Made by a program: the position numbers and the translations under genes. From NCBI RefSeq assembly GCF_017916515.1, contig NZ_JAFMTA010000001.1:1663127-1727126 (forward strand): 64,000 nucleotides of DNA, given 5' to 3'. The notes under the pieces were generated by a model that was not told the DNA's origin, searched no databases, and saw nothing but the letters and a program-made list of their open reading frames with translations. This DNA is from Naasia sp. SYSU D00948. Its GTDB lineage: Bacteria > Actinomycetota > Actinomycetes > Actinomycetales > Microbacteriaceae. Position 1 is the stretch's first letter. The number at the start of each line of letters is the position of its first letter. Positions 18,863-28,834 of the stretch are shown one piece after another.

Positions 18863-19972
18863 GTGACCACCATTCCCCGCAGAGGCTTCGCCGCGATCGC
18901 ATCGCTCGGCGCCGCAGCTCTGCTCCTCGCCGGCTGTGCCCCGGCTCCCGAAGAGGGCGGCGCGACGAGCGGTGGCGGCGACGCCGCCGGCACCGACGTC
19001 GTCCCCTGCATGGTCTCCGACACCGGAGGCTTCGACGACAAGTCGTTCAACCAGCTCGGCTCCGAGGGTCTCGAGGAGGGCGCCGAGCAGATCGGCGTCG
19101 AGGCGCGGAAGGTGCAGTCCGACACCGACGCCGACTACCAGCCGAACATCGACGGGCTCATCAACGAGGGCTGCACGCTGATCTTCACGGTCGGCTTCGC
19201 GCTCTCGCAGGCGACCGTCGAGGCGGCGACCGCCAACCCGGACATCGACTTCGCGATCATCGACGACGCCGCGGACAACGACTTCGACGGCGAGACCGAC
19301 GCCGAGAACATCAAGCCGATCCTGTTCGACACCGCCCAGGCGGCGTTCCTCGCCGGCTACGCGGCGGCCGCGACCTCGAAGACGGGCATCGTCGGCACCT
19401 ACGGCGGCATGAACTTCCCGACGGTCTCGATCTTCATGGACGGCTTCGCCCAGGGCGTCGAGTACTACAACAGCGAGAAGGGCGCCACGGTCCAGGTCCT
19501 CGGCTGGGACCGCGCCGCTCAGGACGGCACGTTCATCGGCGGCTTCGAGGCGGGCACCGACTCGCTCAACGCCGCGCAGAACCTGATCGACCAGGGCGCC
19601 GACGTGCTCCTGCCGGTCGGCGGCCCGATCTACCAGAGCGCGGCTCAGGCGATCCGCGACTCGGGCAAGGACATCGCGCTGATCGGCTGCGACGCCGACC
19701 TGTTCGAGACCGACCCGCAGTACGCCGACATCTACCTGACCTCCATCCTCAAGGGCATGAAGGTCGCGACGACGGACGTCATCGTGGAGGCCGCCGAGAG
19801 CGGCTTCGACACGACCCCGTACCTCGGCACGCTCGAGAACGAGGGTGTCGGCATCGCGCCGTTCCACGAGTACGAGGACAAGGTGCCGGCCGAGCTGCAG
19901 GGCGAGATCGACGCGATCCGCGAGCAGATCGTGAGCGGCGAGCTGGCGGTCGAGTCGTACCTGGCCGCCTAG
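18863..19972 (+). CDS. BMP-family nucleoside-binding lipoprotein 2
   Basis: Second BMP/PnrA lipoprotein, 369 aa, collinear with its upstream neighbour over the full length. Lipobox LLLAGCAP (Cys about residue 24), then MVSDTGGFDDKSFNQLG. The GTG start has GGAGG 5 nt upstream. A TAACGT box at 18772-18777 may give a separate promoter with an ~80-nt leader. Two binding proteins feeding one permease would widen the range of nucleosides, or one may be specialised (inference). A terminator hairpin follows. Confidence 0.9.
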   Translation: MTTIPRRGFAAIASLGAAALLLAGCAPAPEEGGATSGGGDAAGTDVVPCMVSDTGGFDDKSFNQLGSEGLEEGAEQIGVEARKVQSDTDADYQPNIDGLINEGCTLIFTVGFALSQATVEAATANPDIDFAIIDDAADNDFDGETDAENIKPILFDTAQAAFLAGYAAAATSKTGIVGTYGGMNFPTVSIFMDGFAQGVEYYNSEKGATVQVLGWDRAAQDGTFIGGFEAGTDSLNAAQNLIDQGADVLLPVGGPIYQSAAQAIRDSGKDIALIGCDADLFETDPQYADIYLTSILKGMKVATTDVIVEAAESGFDTTPYLGTLENEGVGIAPFHEYEDKVPAELQGEIDAIREQIVSGELAVESYLAA

Positions 19973-19987
19973 GCGGAGCGGACACAG

Positions 19988-20016
19988 GGCCGGGGGAGCG
20001 CGATGCTTCCCCGGCC
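19988..20016 (+). terminator. Intrinsic terminator-like hairpin
   Basis: GGCCGGGGGAGC (19988-19999) pairs with GCTTCCCCGGCC (20005-20016) around a 5-nt loop, followed by TTCCGCATTCT. It probably reduces read-through from the abundant binding protein into the ATPase gene. Confidence 0.6.
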
Positions 20017-20064
20017 TTCCGCATTCTCGGAACCGGCGGGCCTCGCGCCCGTAGATTGGATCCC

Positions 20065-21579
20065 ATGAAGCTCGAACTCCGCGGCATCACGAAGCGCTTC
20101 GGAGCGCTGACCGCGAACGATGCGATCTCCCTCACCGTGGAGCCGGGCGAGATCCACGCCCTCCTGGGCGAGAACGGCGCCGGCAAGTCCACGCTGATGA
20201 ACGTCCTGTACGGCCTGTACCAGGCCGACGAGGGCTCGATCCTCCTCGACGGCGTGGAGCAGCACTTCTCCGGACCCGGTGACGCGATGCGTGCCGGCAT
20301 CGGCATGGTGCACCAGCACTTCATGCTGGTCCCCGTATTCACGGTCGCCGAGAACGTGATGCTGGGCCACGAGGAGACGAAGGCGGGCGGCCGGCTCGAC
20401 ATCGCCGCCGCCCGTGCCCGGGTCCAGGAGATCTCCGACCGCTTCGGGTTCAACGTCGACCCCGATGCCGTCGTCGAGGACCTCCCCGTCGGCGTCCAGC
20501 AGCGCGTCGAGATCATCAAGGCGCTGTCCCGGGACGCGCGGGTCCTCGTCCTCGACGAGCCCACCGCGGTCCTCACCCCTCAGGAGACCGACGAGCTCAT
20601 CGGGATCATGCGCCAGCTGAAGGCCGCAGGCACGTCCATCGTCTTCATCACCCACAAGCTCCGCGAGGTGCGCGAGGTGGCCGATCGGGTGACCGTGATC
20701 CGGCTCGGCAAGGTCGTGGGGGAGGCGTCCCCGCAGTCCACCAATGCCGAGCTCGCCTCGCTCATGGTCGGGCGGGCGGTCGAGCTCACCGTGCAGAAGG
20801 CGCCCGCGAAGCCCGGGGAGCCGGCGCTCGTGCTGCGGAACGTGTCCGTGCTGGACCCGCTCGGGCACCGCGTCGTCAACAGCGTGAGCTTCGAGGTGCG
20901 CCGGGGCGAGATCCTCGCGATCGCCGGCGTGCAGGGCAACGGGCAGACGGAGCTCACCGAGGCGCTGCTCGGGCTGCAGCCGCACGTGACCGGCGAGATC
21001 CTCCTCGACGGGAAGCCGCTGACAGGGCTGCCTCCCCGGAAGGTGCTCGACGCCGGCGTCGGCTTCGTGCCCGAGGACCGCAAGGAGGACGGGCTCGTCG
21101 CCGAGTTCACGATCGCCGAGAACCTGATGCTCGACCGCAGCACGAGCCAGCCGTTCGTCAAGGGCGGGACGCTGCAGCTCGGCTATCTGAACGAGTTCGC
21201 GGAGCAGAAGCGGCGCGAGTTCGACATCCGCACGCAGAGCATCCAGACCCACGTCGGCCGCCTCTCCGGCGGCAACCAGCAGAAGGTGGTGCTCGCCCGC
21301 GAGCTCAGCCGCGACCTCCGGCTGTTCGTCGCCGCGCAGCCCACGCGGGGTCTCGACGTCGGGTCCATCGAGTTCGTCCACACCCGCATCGTCGAGACGC
21401 GCGACGCCGGCGTCCCGGTCATCGTCGTCTCCACCGAGCTCGACGAGGTCGTCGCCCTCGCCGACCGCATCGCGGTCATGTACCGCGGCGGGATCGTCGG
21501 CATCGTCCCCGGCGACACCCCGCGCGACGTGCTCGGGCTCATGATGGCGGGCGAGCACCCGGAGGAGGTCGCCGCGTGA
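20065..21579 (+). CDS. Nucleoside ABC transporter ATP-binding protein
   Basis: Double-NBD ATPase of the sugar/nucleoside importer class, 504 aa. The first NBD has Walker A GENGAGKST (about residue 35) and Walker B VLVLDEPTAVLTP. The second has the degenerate Walker A GVQGNGQTELTEALLG and signature LSGGNQQKVVLARELS, as is normal for RbsA/YufO-like proteins. TAGATT (20052-20057) lies 7 nt before ATG 20065, so this start is preferred over the TTG at 20056. Its stop overlaps the first permease (GTGA). Confidence 0.93.
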   Translation: MKLELRGITKRFGALTANDAISLTVEPGEIHALLGENGAGKSTLMNVLYGLYQADEGSILLDGVEQHFSGPGDAMRAGIGMVHQHFMLVPVFTVAENVMLGHEETKAGGRLDIAAARARVQEISDRFGFNVDPDAVVEDLPVGVQQRVEIIKALSRDARVLVLDEPTAVLTPQETDELIGIMRQLKAAGTSIVFITHKLREVREVADRVTVIRLGKVVGEASPQSTNAELASLMVGRAVELTVQKAPAKPGEPALVLRNVSVLDPLGHRVVNSVSFEVRRGEILAIAGVQGNGQTELTEALLGLQPHVTGEILLDGKPLTGLPPRKVLDAGVGFVPEDRKEDGLVAEFTIAENLMLDRSTSQPFVKGGTLQLGYLNEFAEQKRREFDIRTQSIQTHVGRLSGGNQQKVVLARELSRDLRLFVAAQPTRGLDVGSIEFVHTRIVETRDAGVPVIVVSTELDEVVALADRIAVMYRGGIVGIVPGDTPRDVLGLMMAGEHPEEVAA

Positions 21580-22844
21580 CCGATCAGCAGCTCCCATCGC
21601 CGACCGACGCGGCGCCGATCGTCCCGGACGTCCCCGAGAAGGAGCCGGGCGAGTCCCGCTGGCACCTCTTCGTCCGCGAGCTGACCACCGGCAGCGTGGC
21701 CATCTCGATCCTCGCGGTCGTGCTCGCGCTGCTCGCGGGCGGCGTCCTCATCGCGGTCACCAACGAGGAGGTGCAGGCGGCCGCGGGCTACTTCTTCTCC
21801 CGGCCGACCGACACGCTGCGCGCGATCTGGGATTCCGTCGCGGGCGCCTACTCGGCGCTGTTCCAGGGCTCGGTCTACAACTTCCGCAGGCCGGGCTTCG
21901 CGGCCGGGATCCGGCCGCTCACCGAGACGCTCACCTTCGCGACTCCGCTCATCGCGGCGGGACTCGGGGTCGCCCTCGCCTTCCGGGTCGGCATGTTCAA
22001 CATCGGCGGCCGGGGCCAGATGCTCGTCGCCGCGGCCGCGGCGGGCTGGGTCGGCTTCTCCCTCGACCTGCCGTGGGGCATCCACCTCCTCGTCGCGGTG
22101 GCGGCCGGCATCGTCGTCGGCGGTCTCTGGGGAGGCCTCGCCGGGCTCCTCAAGGCGCGGACGGGCGCCCACGAGGTCATCACGACGATCATGCTGAACT
22201 ACGTCGCGTTCTACCTCCTCGCGTTCCTGCTGCGGACGCCCGTGCTCCAGGCGCCCGGCAGCAACAACCCGAAGACGCCGCCCATGAAGGAGACCGCGGT
22301 GTTCCCGGATCTGTTCGGTCCCGGCTACAACCTGCACGCGGGCTTCCTGTTCGCGATCGCCGCGACGGTGCTCGTCTGGTGGCTGCTCAACCGCTCCAGC
22401 CTCGGCTTCCAGTTCCGCGCGGTCGGCGAGAACCCCCACGCGGCCCGCGTCGCCGGCATCAACGTCAAGAACGTCTACGTGTGGGCGATGCTCATCTCGG
22501 GCGGCCTCGTCGGCCTGGCCGGCACCGCCCAGGCGCTCGGCACCATCAAGACCGGGTTCGGGTCCGGCATCGACGCGGGCATCGGCTTCGACGCCATCAC
22601 GGTCGCCCTCCTCGGCCGGTCGCGGCCCTGGGGCGTGTTCGCGGCCGGGATCCTGTTCGGCGCATTCAAGGCCGGCGGCTTCTCGATGCAGGCGGCCGAG
22701 GGCATCCCGGTCGACATCGTGCTCGTCGTCCAGTCGCTCATCGTGCTCTTCATCGCCGCGCCTCCCCTCGTGCGCAGCATCTTCCGTCTCCCGACCCCCG
22801 GCGTCGGCAGACCCTCCCGTCGGCGAGAGGCGGTGGCCAAGTGA
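21576..22844 (+). CDS. Nucleoside ABC transporter permease 1
   Basis: Inner-membrane permease, BPD_transp_2 family, 422 aa with about ten transmembrane segments. It has the family block FRVGMFNIGGRGQMLVAAAA (about residues 128-147) and the EAA-like FRAVGENPHAARVAGI near residue 285. A longer cytoplasmic N-terminus and a loop between helices match the larger of the two permeases in YufPQ-type systems. Translationally coupled on both sides by 4-bp overlaps. Confidence 0.92.
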   Translation: MTDQQLPSPTDAAPIVPDVPEKEPGESRWHLFVRELTTGSVAISILAVVLALLAGGVLIAVTNEEVQAAAGYFFSRPTDTLRAIWDSVAGAYSALFQGSVYNFRRPGFAAGIRPLTETLTFATPLIAAGLGVALAFRVGMFNIGGRGQMLVAAAAAGWVGFSLDLPWGIHLLVAVAAGIVVGGLWGGLAGLLKARTGAHEVITTIMLNYVAFYLLAFLLRTPVLQAPGSNNPKTPPMKETAVFPDLFGPGYNLHAGFLFAIAATVLVWWLLNRSSLGFQFRAVGENPHAARVAGINVKNVYVWAMLISGGLVGLAGTAQALGTIKTGFGSGIDAGIGFDAITVALLGRSRPWGVFAAGILFGAFKAGGFSMQAAEGIPVDIVLVVQSLIVLFIAAPPLVRSIFRLPTPGVGRPSRRREAVAK

Positions 22845-24118
22845 CGGTCGCAGCGGTTCCGGCCCCCGAGGCCGTGCTCGAGCGCGAAGCGGTGCGCAGC
22901 TGGAAGGTCCCCATCGCGCTCGGGATCTTCACGGCGGTCGCGCTGATCCTGTTCGTCCTCCTCGGGAGGGACGGGGAGTCGACGTTCCGGCTCTCGACGG
23001 AGACGGACGCCTTCCGGCTCCCGGATCTCACCATCCCGACCCGTCCGGGCGGCATCCTGGTCACGGTCCTCCTGGCGGCCATCACCGCGTTCAGCGTGCT
23101 GCGGGCGCGCAGCGCGCAGCGCACTCCGCTCTGGCTCGTGGCCCTGTTCGGCGTGCTCTTCGTGCTCGGCTTCCTCACCTGGGCCTCGGCCGGGGCCGCG
23201 GTTCCCATGTCGGGCCTCCTCGCGGGCACGCTCGGACTCAGCGTGCCGCTCATCTTCGGCGCCCTCGGCGGCGTGATCGGCGAGCGCGTGGGCGTGGTGA
23301 ACGTCGCGATCGAGGGGCAGCTGCTCGCCGGCGCATTCGCCTCCGCCGTCGTCGCGTCCATCACGCAGCAGCCGCTGGTCGGCCTCCTCGGCGCGATGGT
23401 CGCGGGCGTCCTGGTCTCGTTCGTGCTCGCCGCGTTCTCGATCAAGTACATCGTCGACCAGGTCATCGTCGGCGTCGTCCTCAACGTGCTCGTGACCGGC
23501 CTCACGAGCTTCTTCTTCTCCATCGTGCTCACCCCCAACGCGGCGCTCCTCAACTCGCCGCCGAAGTTCGAGCGCATCCGGATCCCGTTCCTCGCCGACA
23601 TCCCGGTGCTCGGGCCCGCCCTGTTCCGGCAGACGATCATCGTCTACGTCATGTACCTGGCCGTCCCGCTCGTCTGGTACTGCCTGTTCAAGACGCGCTG
23701 GGGCCTCCGGCTGCGCGCCGTCGGAGAGCACCCGCAGGCCGCGGACACCGTGGGCATCAACGTGGCGCGCACCCGCTTCTGGAACGTCTCGCTCGCGGGC
23801 GCCATCGCGGGGTTCGGCGGCGCCTACCTGACGCTCGGCGCGGTCGGCGCGTTCAACAAGGAGATGACCGCGGGCGCCGGATTCATCGCGCTGGCGGCCG
23901 TCATCTTCGGCCGATGGGATCCGATACGGGCGACGCTCGCGGCACTGCTGTTCGGGTTCGCCCAGAACCTGCAGAACGTCCTCAGCATCATCGGGGCGCC
24001 GGTGCCGAGCGAGTTCATGCTGATGCTGCCCTACGTCGTCACGATCGTCGCGGTCGCGGGACTCGTGGGTCAGGTGCGGGCTCCCGCGGCCTCCGGCAAG
24101 CCGTACATCAAGTCATGA
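22841..24118 (+). CDS. Nucleoside ABC transporter permease 2
   Basis: Second BPD_transp_2 permease, 425 aa from the GTG that overlaps the previous stop. It carries GVIGERVGVVNVAIEGQLLA, the usual signature of the smaller partner, and LRAVGEHPQAADTVGINV as the ATPase-contact loop. Residues 1-150 add two helices and a linker not always present in the family. It forms the channel heterodimer with permease 1. Confidence 0.92.
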   Translation: MTVAAVPAPEAVLEREAVRSWKVPIALGIFTAVALILFVLLGRDGESTFRLSTETDAFRLPDLTIPTRPGGILVTVLLAAITAFSVLRARSAQRTPLWLVALFGVLFVLGFLTWASAGAAVPMSGLLAGTLGLSVPLIFGALGGVIGERVGVVNVAIEGQLLAGAFASAVVASITQQPLVGLLGAMVAGVLVSFVLAAFSIKYIVDQVIVGVVLNVLVTGLTSFFFSIVLTPNAALLNSPPKFERIRIPFLADIPVLGPALFRQTIIVYVMYLAVPLVWYCLFKTRWGLRLRAVGEHPQAADTVGINVARTRFWNVSLAGAIAGFGGAYLTLGAVGAFNKEMTAGAGFIALAAVIFGRWDPIRATLAALLFGFAQNLQNVLSIIGAPVPSEFMLMLPYVVTIVAVAGLVGQVRAPAASGKPYIKS

Positions 24119-24132
24119 CCGGGGGAGAGCGC

Positions 24133-24549
24133 GTGGGGGATATCGACTGGGACGGGCTCCGCGAGGTCGCCGTGGAGGCGATGCGGAAGGCGTACGTGCC
24201 CTACTCCCGGTTCCCGGTAGGGGTGGCGGCGATCGTCGACGACGGCCGCGTCATCAGCGGCTGCAACGTCGAGAACGCGTCCTACGGGCTCACGCTCTGC
24301 GCCGAGTGCACGCTCGTGTCGACGCTCGTCATGACGGGTGGCGGCAAGCTGGTCGCCTTCACCTGTGTGGACGGCGACGGCGGCGCGCTCATGCCGTGCG
24401 GCCGGTGCCGGCAGCTGCTGTACGAGCACTCCGCCGAGGGGATGCTGCTCGAGACGGTGAGCGGCATCCGGACGATCGACGAGGTGATCCCGGACGCGTT
24501 CGGCCCCCGCACGCTCGCGGTCTACCACGAGGAGCGCGAGCCGGCCTGA
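24133..24549 (+). CDS. cdd: Cytidine deaminase
   Basis: Zinc enzyme turning cytidine and deoxycytidine into (deoxy)uridine. GCNVENASYGLTLCAE provides the first zinc Cys and catalytic Glu, and MPCGRCRQLL the other two Cys. GTG 24133 gives a 138-aa protein beginning GDIDWDGLR, the usual family N-terminus, with GGGGGAG just upstream. ATG 24115, overlapping the permease stop (ATGA), would add six residues and is the alternative. Placement behind the importer fits use of imported pyrimidine nucleosides. Confidence 0.9.
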   Translation: MGDIDWDGLREVAVEAMRKAYVPYSRFPVGVAAIVDDGRVISGCNVENASYGLTLCAECTLVSTLVMTGGGKLVAFTCVDGDGGALMPCGRCRQLLYEHSAEGMLLETVSGIRTIDEVIPDAFGPRTLAVYHEEREPA

Positions 24550-24650
24550 GCCGGGCGCCGTGACGGACGCCGTCCGGGGCCGCTCCAGCGTCTCCACAGG
24601 GGACGGATTACCTCCCGCGCGCACCCGCCCGAGGGCGTACGGTCACGGGT

Positions 24651-25256
24651 ATGCGCGGGAGCAGGGGTGCGGCGGCGGTTCTCGGCCTGGCGGGAGCGCT
24701 CCTCCTCGCCGGATGCGCGGCGGGCGGCGGCGGAACGCCCACCACGAGCCCGACGACCTCGCCGACGAGTCCGCCGACCTCCGCTCCGCCCAGCACCCCG
24801 ACCCCGAGCCCGACCGAGACGGGACCGGCCGACCAGTGCCCCGACGACGCGCTCCAGATCACGGTCGGTGAGGGAGACCCGGGCGCCGGCAACATCGGCT
24901 ACGACATCACCTTCACGAACACGGGGTCCGCGCCCTGCACGCTTCGCGGCTTCCCCGGTGTCTCCGTGGTCGGGGACGGCAACGGCACGCAGCTCGGCCA
25001 GCCCGCCGACCGCACGGATGCCCGGGTGGAGGATGTGCGCATCGCCCCCGGCGGCACCGCTGTCGCGCCGCTGCAGGCGGTCGACATCGGGTCCGACGGG
25101 GGGCCGCTCGGCGACGAGTGCCCGACGACCACCGGCGACGGCTGGCGGATCTACCCGCCGCACTCGTTCCGGGCCTTCTTCGTCGAGTCGCCCGGCATCG
25201 CCGCGTGCACCGGCTCGAGGCCGTGGCTCACGGTGGGGCCGGTCCGCGCCGGCTGA
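24651..25256 (+). CDS. DUF4232-containing lipoprotein
   Basis: 201-aa secreted lipoprotein. Signal peptide and lipobox LLLAGCAA (Cys about residue 23) are followed by a Pro/Thr/Ser-rich linker (about residues 28-60) and a DUF4232 domain with GYDITFTNTGSAPCTLRGFP and a second Cys pair near the C-terminus. Function of the domain is unknown. TACGGT (24638-24643) lies 7 nt before the ATG, so it has its own leaderless promoter although it sits between two nucleoside-catabolism genes. Confidence 0.8.
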   Translation: MRGSRGAAAVLGLAGALLLAGCAAGGGGTPTTSPTTSPTSPPTSAPPSTPTPSPTETGPADQCPDDALQITVGEGDPGAGNIGYDITFTNTGSAPCTLRGFPGVSVVGDGNGTQLGQPADRTDARVEDVRIAPGGTAVAPLQAVDIGSDGGPLGDECPTTTGDGWRIYPPHSFRAFFVESPGIAACTGSRPWLTVGPVRAG

Positions 25257-25289
25257 CAGTGCTCGTGCTCCGGCCGCTAGCGTGGAGCC

Positions 25290-26573
<1,284 letters not shown>

Positions 26574-26575
26574 CC

Positions 26576-26636
26576 CTCGAGATGCCACCTGGTGCGCTCA
26601 AACCGGGGTTTTGGGAGCACCAAGTGGCATCTCGAG
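26576..26636. terminator. Long palindrome, probable bidirectional terminator
   Basis: CTCGAGATGCCACCTGGTGC on the left pairs with GCACCAAGTGGCATCTCGAG on the right (19 of 20), with a further CAAAACC-type pairing towards the centre. It fills the 72-bp gap between convergent deoA and the nucleoside hydrolase gene. Confidence 0.7.
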
Positions 26637-26645
26637 AGGCAGGCG

Positions 26646-27593
26646 TCAGCGCGGGGGCTCCCCGATGCGGCGCAGGGCGTCGACGACGAGGCCCCAGAAC
26701 CGTTCGGTGTCGAGATCGACGGCCACCTGCGTCGTCACCCCCGGCCCGGGAGCGGCCCGGAAGTCCGCGACCGTCATGCCGAGCGTGTGGGTGCCCGTCA
26801 GCTCGACGGTCAGCGGCGCGCGCCGGGTCGTCATCACGTCGGGGTCGATGACGTACGCGACCGCGCAGGGGTCGTGGACCGGAGGGTGCTCGAAGCCCTG
26901 CGCGTGCCGGTAGCTCTCCCGGAAGAAGTCCATCAGCTCGACCACGAAGCGGGCGGGGGAGGTGCCGACCTCGGCGATCGCCCGCTCGACCTCGGGGGTC
27001 GCGAGGGCCTGGTGCGTGAGGTCGAGTCCGACCATCGTGACGGGCCACTTCTCGCTGAAGACGATGTGCGCGGCCTCCGGATCGATCACGATGTTGAACT
27101 CGGCGACGGCGCTCCAGTTGCCGACCGAGTACCCGCCGCCCATCAGGACCACCTCGCGCACGCGCTCGACGACGCGCGGCTCCTTGCGCGCCGCCAGCGC
27201 GATGTTGGTGAGGGCACCCGTCGGGACCAGGGTGATCTCACCCGGCTCGGCCGCCATCACGGTGTCGATGATGAGGTCGACCGCGTGCCGGGGGTCGAGC
27301 TCGAACGCCGGCTCCGGGAGGACGGGACCGTCGAGCCCTGAGTCGCCGTGGATGTCCGGCGCCGTCTCGACGTCGCGTACGAGGGGGCGCGCGCATCCCG
27401 CCGCGAAGGGCACCCCGATGATGCCCGCCACCGTGGCCACGGCGAGGGCGTTCCGTGTGACCTTCTCGAGCGTCTGGTTGCCGGCGACGGTCGTGACGCC
27501 GACGAGCTCGATCTCCGGGCTGCCCCAGGCGAGGAGGAGGGCGACCGCGTCGTCGTGGCCGGGATCGCAGTCGAGGAGGATCTTGCGGGGCAT
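26646..27593 (-). CDS. Inosine/uridine-preferring nucleoside hydrolase
   Basis: Hydrolyses the N-glycosidic bond of nucleosides to base and ribose. LLDCDPGHDDAVALLLA at residues 6-22 is the calcium-binding aspartate signature. GALTNIALA and the C-terminal DLDTERFWGLVVDAL segments are family features. 315 aa. TAGAGT on the minus strand (27600-27605) lies 6 nt before the ATG. It is divergent from the SAH-hydrolase-like gene across a putative operator. Confidence 0.93.
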   Translation of the reverse strand: MPRKILLDCDPGHDDAVALLLAWGSPEIELVGVTTVAGNQTLEKVTRNALAVATVAGIIGVPFAAGCARPLVRDVETAPDIHGDSGLDGPVLPEPAFELDPRHAVDLIIDTVMAAEPGEITLVPTGALTNIALAARKEPRVVERVREVVLMGGGYSVGNWSAVAEFNIVIDPEAAHIVFSEKWPVTMVGLDLTHQALATPEVERAIAEVGTSPARFVVELMDFFRESYRHAQGFEHPPVHDPCAVAYVIDPDVMTTRRAPLTVELTGTHTLGMTVADFRAAPGPGVTTQVAVDLDTERFWGLVVDALRRIGEPPR

Positions 27594-27619
27594 GAGGCGA
27601 CTCTAACAACACCGCCACA

Positions 27620-27638
27620 TACGCAACGTCGTTTCATA
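27620..27638. promoter_or_regulatory. Putative IclR operator in divergent promoter region
   Basis: TACGCAACG-T-CGTTTCATA: two 9-bp half-sites complementary at 7 of 9 positions around a central T. It lies between the -10 of the nucleoside hydrolase gene and a CATATA/TATATG box for the forward operon, which encodes an IclR regulator. Confidence 0.4.
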
Positions 27639-27655
27639 TATGCAAGACTCGGCGC

Positions 27656-28834
27656 ATGAGCCCCGATTCGGCCGCGACCGGAGGGGCGCGCATCGCCTGG
27701 ATCCGGTCCCGGATGCCGCTCCTCGCCGAGACCCGCCGCCGCTTCGCCGAGAAGCGGCCCTTCGCCGGCCTCCGCATCGGCATGTCCCTGCACCTCGAGC
27801 CCAAGACCGCCGTCCTGCTCGAGACGCTCGCCGCGGGCGGCGCCGAGATCGTGGGCACGGGCAACCACGGCTCGACCCAGGACGACGTGGTGGCCGCCCT
27901 GCGCGCGCGGGGCCTCACTCTGCACGGGCGGCGCGACGACACCCTCGAGCAGCACGCGGCGAACCTCGAGGCGGTCCTGGATGCGCGGCCGGACATCCTG
28001 CTCGACAACGGAGCGGACCTCGCCGCCGGCGTCGTGCGCCGGGGGATGGCGGGGCGGATCCGCGGCGGGACCGAGGAGACGACCTCGGGCGCCTTCCGCC
28101 TCCGGGACGAGCTCGCGGGGTCGGTCCCCTTCCCGGTGCTCGTCATCAACGACAGCCCCCTCAAGGCGATCGGCGAGAACCTGCATGCCGTTGGCCAGTC
28201 CGCAGTCGAGAGCTTCCAGCGGATCACGAACCTGATGATCCCCGGCCGGCGCTTCGTGGTGATCGGCTACGGCTGGTGCGGCCGCGGCGTCGCCCGGTAC
28301 CTGCGGGCCCTCGGCGGGCAGGTCGCGGTCGCCGAGGTCGACGAGATCAAGGCGTTCGAGGCCGCCCTCGACGGCTACCTCGTGGACGACCTGCCCGAGC
28401 TGCTCCCGTGGGCCCAGGCCGTGATCACCGCGACGGGCGCCCCCGGCGTGCTTCCGGGCTCGCTCCTCCCGCTGCTGCGCACCGGGACGGTCCTCGGGAA
28501 CATCGGGCACTTCCCCTTCGAGATCGACACCGCGGCGCTCGCGGAGCAGGCGGTGTCGCGCCAGCAGCTCGACGAGGGGCTCGAGAGCTTCACGATGCCC
28601 GACGGGCGCGAGCTCGTGCTCATCGCCGAGGGCCGGATGTTCAACCTCGCGGGACGGGCGCCCAAGGGCAACTCGATCGCCTCGATGGACCTCGGCTTCC
28701 TGCTCCAGGCGCGCTCGCTCGAGCGGGTCGCCCTCGCTCCCGAGAGCCTGCCGGCCGGGGCGCAGCCGGTTCCCGACGACATCAACCGGCAGATCGCCCG
28801 GCGGATGGTCGAGGTCCTCCGGACCGGGGAATGA
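27656..28834 (+). CDS. Divergent S-adenosylhomocysteine hydrolase-like protein
   Basis: 392-aa member of the AdoHcyase fold. It keeps TQDDV (res 74-78), LDNGADL (116-122), TEETTSG (139-145), NDSPLK (165-170), the NAD-binding GYGWCGRG (204-211) and GHFPFEID. Aligned by eye to the human enzyme, Lys186 is K170 but Asp190 becomes E174 and Cys195 becomes V179. The C-terminal Lys/Tyr tail that closes the neighbour's NAD site is missing. It may therefore act on another nucleoside thioether or be an altered NAD-dependent enzyme (inference). The stop overlaps the iclR start (ATGA). Confidence 0.8.
   Translation: MSPDSAATGGARIAWIRSRMPLLAETRRRFAEKRPFAGLRIGMSLHLEPKTAVLLETLAAGGAEIVGTGNHGSTQDDVVAALRARGLTLHGRRDDTLEQHAANLEAVLDARPDILLDNGADLAAGVVRRGMAGRIRGGTEETTSGAFRLRDELAGSVPFPVLVINDSPLKAIGENLHAVGQSAVESFQRITNLMIPGRRFVVIGYGWCGRGVARYLRALGGQVAVAEVDEIKAFEAALDGYLVDDLPELLPWAQAVITATGAPGVLPGSLLPLLRTGTVLGNIGHFPFEIDTAALAEQAVSRQQLDEGLESFTMPDGRELVLIAEGRMFNLAGRAPKGNSIASMDLGFLLQARSLERVALAPESLPAGAQPVPDDINRQIARRMVEVLRTGE

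Noticed and set aside
24651-25256. DUF4232 lipoprotein as a substrate-binding part of the nucleoside importer
   Set aside because: It lacks any BMP-type binding fold and has its own promoter; location alone is weak evidence.
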